Below are positions 12,901-21,700 of a DNA stretch of 64,000 nucleotides, piece by piece. Positions within the stretch are counted from its first letter, which is position 1; each line of letters begins with the position of its first letter. This DNA comes from Beta vulgaris subsp. vulgaris (taxonomy: Eukaryota; Streptophyta; Magnoliopsida; Caryophyllales; Amaranthaceae). Under the pieces are notes generated by a model. That model was given only the letters and a program-made list of their open reading frames with translations. It searched no databases and was not told the origin of the DNA. The DNA is taken from positions 8,378,516-8,442,515 of the forward strand of contig NC_079205.1 of the NCBI RefSeq assembly GCF_026745355.1. Reading direction: 5' to 3'. The translations under genes and the position numbers were made by a program.

Positions 12901-15590
12901 TTTGCACCTCAATCATCACTCTAGCATAATTCAATCTATCCTTCTTTAAGGTGGCTTGATCCAGTTTAACAAACTTGCCTATCCCTGCAGTTAACTTGGC
13001 CAGACACTTCTCCCCCCAGTATTTCAAATCCAGATTATGTAACTGAATCCAAATAGGGACGGTCTTGACCTCCTCCTTCGTCAAATCCATATCCGATGTC
13101 CAAGCTTTCATTACTACAGGTTTTTTGTCAAAAAATTGGAATCCTCCCGCCAAGATTTCATCGCGTTGTTCTATGGTATTCAATCTCACAATGAACAATC
13201 CCTTCCCATAAGCAGCAACCTTATCAATCCCCTTCTTTCCCCAAATTCGCCTTATGAACCCCTCCATTACAGGAAAAGGAGGATTGGAACCTATTACATA
13301 ACACACTATTGCATTCTCCCAGTATAACACTTCATCTTTAATATCCTCAAATTCAATTTTAATTGCAGGAATTGAAGAATTAACAACATTTCCATTGGTT
13401 CCATCAACTGAATCAATTTTTTCAAAATCAAGAAGTAAATTCCGAGATTGAGGTATACTTACATTCTCCAATCGATTCTGAGTCTCCTTCATAATTGTCA
13501 ACCATTCCGACAATTGATGTTTATCCTTCTGTTGTCTCTGTAATTCCTCAATCGAACGCCGGGGTGACAAAACCTCATTTCTTGGAGTCTCCATTTCCAG
13601 AACTTGAACTCCATGAATTTCTGCAATTGGACGTTCTTTCCTACCAACAGTGGATCCTGATGGTTCAGTAGGCTTCTCTCCTCCTTTGTTTTATGGTGTA
13701 CTTTGTTTCGCCTTTGCTTTCGAGCTTCTTGCCATGGCGACGATGAAGGTAAAACTGGTCTTACCCCTCACCGAGAGAAAAACGAAAGCCCGCGAAAAAC
13801 TCCAGGTTGTTCTGAATCTTTTTTAATTGTAAAGTGAAATATATTTCTTCATTATTAAGTTGTTGTTATGAAGTTGATAGAATCCACCTATTTAACAAAT
13901 TGTTAAGTACCGAACAAGTTTGACATTTTTTTTTTACTTTTGTTGATTCACCTAACAAGTGTACATCGAAGTAAGTAGTGATTCTTGCACATCCGAAATA
14001 CTATTTTCACATCTAAAACCTATATTTGCACATCTAAATACAATGTCTGCACATCCATAAATTATGTTCCCATATCCAAGATGCATATTTGCACATGCAA
14101 AACCTATATTTCACATTTAGATTGCAGATTTGCACATACAAGAAGTATGCTTACACATCCAAAACGTATGTTTGCATAAGTAAAGACTATTTCTACATGG
14201 AAACAACATATTGCACATCCAAGACTATATTTGCACGTCTAAAATCATGCTTGACATCCATAATGTGTGTTTACACATCCAATGATTAGGTTTGCACATC
14301 TAAAGAATATGTGTACTCATTTAAAATTAAACTTGCACATCCAAAACTTACTACTTGCACATTCAAAGTGTGTGTTTGCACATCCGAAAATTTTAGTTGC
14401 CAAAAGAAGGCAAAACAAAACATTACAATGTTGTTTGGTACCAAACAGTGTGTATTTATCCTTTTTCAAACCAATATATGGACGTACCCAGCTGACATAT
14501 CCTTATACGAGTCCCCAAGTGATTTCCTATCATTGTTACCCAGAAACAATATGCCCAAATAATATTCATTTTAGTAACTTATTTATTTCTATTAAATTGT
14601 TCTATATTCTCCATTAGTAGTACTCTCAAATATAGAAGGAAAAATTGACCTTCCCGATCCAAACTGTGGTTGGTGTTCAATTTTAAAGGTACCAACTTTT
14701 AATTATCTTAAAGTGGTCTCAATTTTTTGGGAGTATGCTCTCAAAACGGTTCTTTAGCTTAGTTAAATTGCTAAAAAGGTTATTTGAACACAGAATATTC
14801 ATTTGATAACCAATTTCGCAAGTTAACTTATTTGAAATATCGTTTTGGGAAGAAACTCGCACAAAGTTGGGACCGCTTTGATATAAACAATAGATCTTTC
14901 AAAATGAACGAATTATTGTTGAATTTTTTCAATATGAAAAGATGGGTAAGAAAAAGCCAAAAAAAACTTGTCAGTTCCAATAGGGCAAAGCAAAAAAAAA
15001 CTTGCCAGTATCCAAATTTGCTATGATCATGCCATCTCCGTAGTTTGCTTTCTCCCATATCGAATCTTTGGATTCTGGTGCCTCTTTCGGCGGATAATGT
15101 AATCCCAAGAAATCCAGTGATTGAGTTGTTGCCATCTTAAGATTTCTATTTTCGAAAATCGATGCAACATTAGGTTGTTCTGCAAGAAAATCACCAAGTA
15201 AAATTATACATATCCTCACAAATCTATTATTTTATTTATTAGAAAAGATAATTAGTCCGAATACCAACCCCTACTAGGCTACTAGCATGTAGAGCACACT
15301 AACACAGAGGTTGGGTACAAGGTTAAACAGTCGAAAGATAACAAGTCTAAAGGCCCATTGCCACCACAAGTGAATACCCTAATATATTGTTGGGATGAGG
15401 ATTCGAACCCTGGGAAAATGTCCTAAAATTCGAGGTGTTACTCCACTGAGTTACCACCTCTTCCTCATACCCTCATAAATCTATAATTATACGAAAATTT
15501 AATGCCACGCATTACTAGTATTACTAGTATTACTATGTATTATTATTTTATTACTATTATATATAACATTTAGTAATAATAATGATAATA

Positions 15591-15672
<82 letters not shown>

Positions 15673-15674
15673 TA

Positions 15675-15768
<94 letters not shown>

Positions 15769-18700
15769 TTCAAGTCATGTACATTGATTTTTTTCAAAAT
15801 TTCTCAAATTTTATTGTTTATTTGAGTTTCTTTCCTCTAATTGCTTCTATAATACCTCTCATGATTGGTTTAAAATGAATTTAGCATGCTACTTATAATA
15901 CCAAGATGCATCATTCTTTACTAATCTCATTTTCTAAGTTACTCTAAAGTTAACTGCGCTTGGGTAGGAGTAGTCTTAGGATGGATTACAACCGAGGATG
16001 TTTATCATGATGCACAAAAGTGATGACAAAATGTGCCGTAAGAACTTGTCTTTGTTTGTAGGACACTTGTTGGCCCAAGATACGCATTGGTTAATGATAA
16101 ACTCGACTCCAAGGTTAGTTGCCTAGTCGAGGAGGATGCTGGAGCTATATAATTGGTTGTGGTCGAATATGTTATTAGTGATCAGGTTGGGGCTAACCAC
16201 ATGTTGTTGGGCCGAACATGTGAAGTCCTAAGTGAAACGAGGTCGTTACTTGCCTGAAGTGGGGTATTTAATATCCCTCATGATTATTGTTTCAAAAGAC
16301 ATTTAGCAGACCACTTATACTAATAAAATATATATTTCTTTTAGAGAGTGCATTTCCTAAATTACTCCAAAGTCAAGCCTGCTTGGCTGGGAGTAGTCTT
16401 CAGATGGGTGACCTTTTATGAAATTTATCAGGGTGTACTTAAGGAAAAGTTATAGATTAAAAGAACTTGTGTTGGTATCGGAGGATAATTGTTGGTCTTA
16501 GATTTGCATTAGTGAAGATAAAATCAAGCCCATTTAGGGTCAGAGTGTTACAAGACTTACAACTTCTCAATTATCTACTGAATTCAGTTCACAGACGTTG
16601 ATGTTTTTTCCCAGTTTATGGAGTATATTGAAAATCATATGTTGAGTGCATCTGGTTTGTAATTGTTGGAATTGATGGACATATAGGTTTTGGAGAAGAG
16701 TTGAAGGGATAATTTCTTGAATTAAAGGAATGTTGAAATACGTGATTTTAGGCGTGTTTTTTTAAGAAAAAGGGAAGAAGAAAAAGCCATATTGTCTCAG
16801 GCAAATGTTCTCTATTGTAATGCAAAACAGAAGGGTTAAGCATGACACTTGTTGTTTACTCTTTTTTCCAATTTCAGGAAAGGAATAGAGAGAGCTTATG
16901 CCAGACAATTGTTCTCTACCACTAAGCATAAACAAGGATTCTATCTATAGTTCTATAAACTTTGTAGAGCGCTTAGCAGAAAAATGGTATGCTCCGAATA
17001 TGTTTTATAAAACCTATTCTCTTTGCCCTTTATTATAATAGTGTTTGAAAAAGGTTTAAAGAGTATTGTTTCTTAATAACATATTGAATTCACTTTCCCA
17101 TTCTTAAGTATTAGGTAAACCTTCACTTAATTTTACAAACATTAAAAAAAATTATACATCATCTATATAAAAGAGGAACATTACAGGAGCATGAATAATA
17201 CCAAATAGGATTGTCATGTTTTTTTTTTAAATAGAGTTCTATAGTATATCCTCCGTCCCCAAAAGGATTTGCCATATCTTCTTTTCATGTGTGCCAATGT
17301 AAAATATGTATCATTAATATCTTTAGTTATATATTAGTAAAGATTGTCAAATTTTGATTTTCGTAATTTAGTAACTCAGATGAATCAAACAATGCCTTAT
17401 AAGACTATAATTTTTATATATCGGAAAGAATTTAGATTTGCAAAGATGGGACGAATGAATTTAGGAAAAAAGAACGGTAGAAAAAAAATGTCAAGATAAA
17501 AAATCGATATTCTTCACAAAACAGACTCACCAAGATTCGAATTATATACCGGTTGATGAAAAACCCGTTATCTTACCAACTACTCAACTTTATTTTTAAC
17601 TAGTATATTCGTAGTACTAGGTTAAGTACTAAATTTCGGGGGCCCTCTAGTACCAGGGCCTTATGCGGTCGCCCATCCTACACCTTCCAAGAACCTCCTT
17701 TGAGGTTAACAAGCACATATTGTCGCACAACATTGGTTTAACTTTAGTTCTCCATTTAGTTTCTCTAGCTACTATTTTGCCTATCTCTTAGTTATTTTGT
17801 TTCAGCTGATGTCAAAATAAAAAACAATTTTGCATCTTCAATTTCTTATCGACACTTTGTGATGAACCACACCACTAAAACATAAAATTGAGGTAAGTAA
17901 TCTCATATTTTTGGCTGAACAAATTTATCCATTATGTTACAAAACCAATCATTCTTGAATAATTGAAGATTAAAGCGAAAATAATTATTGAAGAAATAGA
18001 AGTTGAGTGTGAAAGCTAATTAAAATAAAAACCTAGGGTGTGTGGTTGGATAGAAAATATTTCCAACATCTAGCGAAAAACTCAATCATTTTAATTTTCC
18101 TTTAATTTGTTTGGTTGCTGACTTTCCTTTGAACTCATTATCCTGTGTTTATGTTGTGTTATTGTTTAATAGAGTGGGGAAAGTGTGGCTTCCCTTGCCT
18201 CCCTAGGGAAAGTAATTTTCTACCCTTGGACAATGAAGTTTAACCCATAATTTCCCTTGCTTGATCCCACCAAAGCAAATAGAGGGAAATAATTTTCCTG
18301 AAAAAGACTTTCCTCACAGCCGAACACACCCCTAATGAGAATTGAGGAATAATTGACCAAGTGGGGAGCACTGAAGTAACATAAAAATAATAATTTGGGT
18401 ACCCTAGTAGTCTATAAATATAAAAATGGGGCCTATTGCCTAACCCTTATCGTGCCTCTTTTGGATCAAGTAACTCGGTTAGGGTATTTTCGGACACCTC
18501 TATTAAGCATGGTAAATAATTTCTCTTGAACTTTATTAGGAATGTTACGGATAATAAAGTAATATAGTTTCCTAATACTAATTATATACTTATTGAAAGT
18601 ATTCCTAAGATAATAATATATTGCTAAAGTTATTATCATCATTTTACTATCTGTAATCTATATAATACTATAAAGCAATAAGGATTTGTTTATGTGTCAA

Positions 18701-21700
18701 GAGCAAATTGAATTGCTGATGTGTCAATCCTTTATAATATCTTTTACAATTTTTTGCCACGCACGTGTATTTGTCTTTAAATATTTATGTTATACATTAC
18801 TTTTTTTTAGGCATATAGTTGGAAAGCTATTTAAGAAAGTTCTCTGTTATGGAATGTAAATCAACTAAATTTTAGGAATCGATTGCTATTAATTAGTAAT
18901 TAATTATGCATCATAAAACTGCCAAAAAAAATATATCTCCTAAATCCGATATTTTAGGCACTAATTAAATAAATCATATCCCCTAAATACGGTATTTTAG
19001 AAACTAAATAAAAAATCATATCCCCTAAATTCGGTATTTGAGTTACTAATCATATATTTTGGCACTAATTAAGAAATAAATTTATTGCAAGAAGCTGATA
19101 TTTTAGGTACTACTTAAGGTATTACAACTATTTAAATGAACATGTTGTACTCTGTTCTTAAACCCAAAAACAAAAGTCTTAACATATTATAATATTAAAC
19201 TTAAAGTTTACCAAGGGACGTATTAATCATACAATAAGTTGTATTATAGGTTTTTTTTAAAAGTTCAAATTATAAGATCATTGACCACATATCCACACCA
19301 TCAAAATTATAAGTTCGTTGCAAACTATAAGATTGTGGGCCGTCATATTACAAAGACTACGATGTATCCCATAAAACGATGATAATTATTAGTGAGTTAC
19401 AATGTGATTAGCAATACAAAACACGATCCATGATAAAATCAATAAAAATTGATATTAGCACATCATGTATAACACAAAAAATAAACATCTTATGTATTAA
19501 CACTTATCTTGCATAAAATTAAAGAATAAACATCTTATGTACTAACACTTAGCTTGCACAAAAGAATAAACATCTTATGTACTAATACTTGCACAAAAGT
19601 CTAAACATCTTATGTACTAACACCTAATATTAAACTATCAACTAAAAAATGGATTAGCCAATATATAAATAGATAAGGAAAGATAACAAAGTCTCAACAA
19701 AAATTAACTTTTACTTGGCTCATGACGTTTGGAAAACTTAAAGGAGGGTAACCTAATTGTAACAACAAACATGAGATGTCTTAAAGTTTAGTATAATAAC
19801 AAGGGGACCCCTTTCATTGTACAAAATATCACATCGTAATATTTAAAATTCGCTAGGAATATGCTAAATATCTTAACTGGTAAATGTATGGCATCTCTAT
19901 GTAAGGTTAAAGATTAAAATTACATATAGAACTTATGTGAAATTTATTGTCCATAATTTTAGTGTAGTTGTATCTTTGTGAAGTTTATAAGTCATATAGT
20001 ATATTTGTTCGGTTTATTTACAACAACCATATCACAAGTAAAAAAAAAATAATATTACCATACATATGAAATTTAAGAGCTTATAATTTCTAGGTGTTCA
20101 TCTCAAAGATATTTCCACATATAAATTGATTTTTATTTCTATATATTACCGTCCATTTGGTACAAGTATTATTGACCTGGGTCAGTGAGCTAATCACAAA
20201 CTCACAATACAAATGAAAAAAAGGGTGAATTGTGCATGTAACAAATAATTGACAATACAATTTATTCTATATTTTACTTTCCAAAATAAATAAAAAAATG
20301 CTGGGTCAAATAGTATGAAACTTACAAGCTTTAAATTCTAAGAGAGGTGCACATAATCTTACTTCTATCTAGAAGCCGAATATATAATCTTACTTCTATC
20401 TAGAAGCCGAATATATAATCTTAACAAAATCAATTCCAAACCCTTACTTATCAGTCTTCACTGCCATAAAAATTCTGTCTTTTTCCATCTCAATTTGAAC
20501 ATCTAGAAAGTGAATCATCATCTTCATATAAAAAACTTATGTAGATAACATCTGAATCTCAAACATCCAACGTCAATGGATAAAAACACAATCAAATTCA
20601 TTTTTTCTCCATTTTCGAAAATATCAAGTGTGTTTGATAAGTCTGTGGTCAAACTTTTTGGAGGACTTTTTTCGAATAAATCTGGTATTGAATGGGAACT
20701 TTTTTCTTTAATAACATAAGATTCAATTGATCGAATGTAGCAATTTTTCGAATAAATCTCCATTTTATTTAAATATGATATTGGTCAAATTCAGGAGAAA
20801 GGTTCAATTAAATAAATATAACAATTCTAGCTATGTTTTAAATCTCCATTTTTGGTTTGTAATTTGCATGGGTTTAGTTAGTCATACCAAGAGTTACCAG
20901 TATTTGTGATAAAGATCACAAGATCTCAAGACAACAAAAGAGTGGCCGGGGGTGAGAGAGACTGTGGAAAGTAGGGACGGCTGAAAGTGGGAAAAGAAGT
21001 GGTTGCATGATTGAATCCCAATAATAGAGCGAATTGTGATTTTATTTGATCCTCAATGTGAAGCAATGGGTAGAACATAGACTTTTTCAGTCAACGTCGC
21101 ACGATAATATTAACTACATCAGTCATTGAACGCACGTGTTATAAGTCAGTTTTAAAATATTCCTAATATGATTATAAAAAGTTTAAATCACGATCTAATA
21201 TTCATCCTATGATTTTGAGAGAAATTAAACATCATAAAATCATAAAATTTATAAATAAAAAAATCTGTGCATTTTGCACGGGTCAAAACCTAGTATTCCT
21301 AATAAAACTTTAATGTTAACCAAGAAATGAGAACAAAACGCGAGCGAGCGTGGTGAACTAATTAAGAAAGCTAAATTTGAACAAAAACATTAATATTAAT
21401 CTGTATCATATGTCTTACCTGCAAGTTCATTGGCCTCCTCTTCATTTAAAGTTGCAGCGAAGCCATTAAAAATCTTGTTATAAGAATATATCATCCTTTC
21501 GGAAGGATTAGAATCACTGTTACATAGATTCATGAATATAAATATAAATGTACTCATTAAGAAAAAGAGAAATTAAAGAAGTAATAAAAACATATAAAAG
21601 AAGTAATAAAAAAATATATTTAAGAAGTTCTATCTCATACCTCCTTAATACTGAGGAAATCAATTCATGGTGCGAGTTTGTAATAATTTCAGAACTAGAT

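Larger units (their letters stand above)
9005..13809 (-). mobile_element. Near full-length L1-type LINE in SBT intron 4
   Basis: A 4.8-kb non-LTR element in the same orientation as the gene. The 3' poly(A) appears as a T run from 9007; the 5' end carries the GGTGAGGGG-like leader near 13760. Both ends are flanked by TTCTGAAT (8997-9004 and 13810-13817), a plausible 8-bp target duplication. Order: ORF1 (zinc knuckle), endonuclease, reverse transcriptase, zf-RVT region, 3'UTR. Several frameshifts and stops make it inactive. Confidence 0.85.
18657..21293 (+). mobile_element. Non-autonomous Helitron, 2.6 kb
   Basis: Begins A|TCTATATAATACTATAAAGC and ends with the hairpin GTGCATTTTGCAC (21267-21279), then about 10 nt, then CTAG|T. 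These are the Helitron termini (5' TC, hairpin plus CTRR, A/T insertion site). No RepHel coding is visible inside, so it would need a helper. It holds two tandem repeats (18935-19130, 19470-19625) and a 36-bp duplication at 20355-20420. It lies in SBT intron 3, ending 126 bp from exon 3. Confidence 0.68.

Noticed and set aside
13985..14617. Overlapping His/Thr/Cys-rich ORFs
   Set aside because: Frames produced by the 23-bp minisatellite.
15570..15878. Long poly-Ile/poly-Asn/poly-Tyr reading frames on both strands
   Set aside because: They are translations of the AAT microsatellite.
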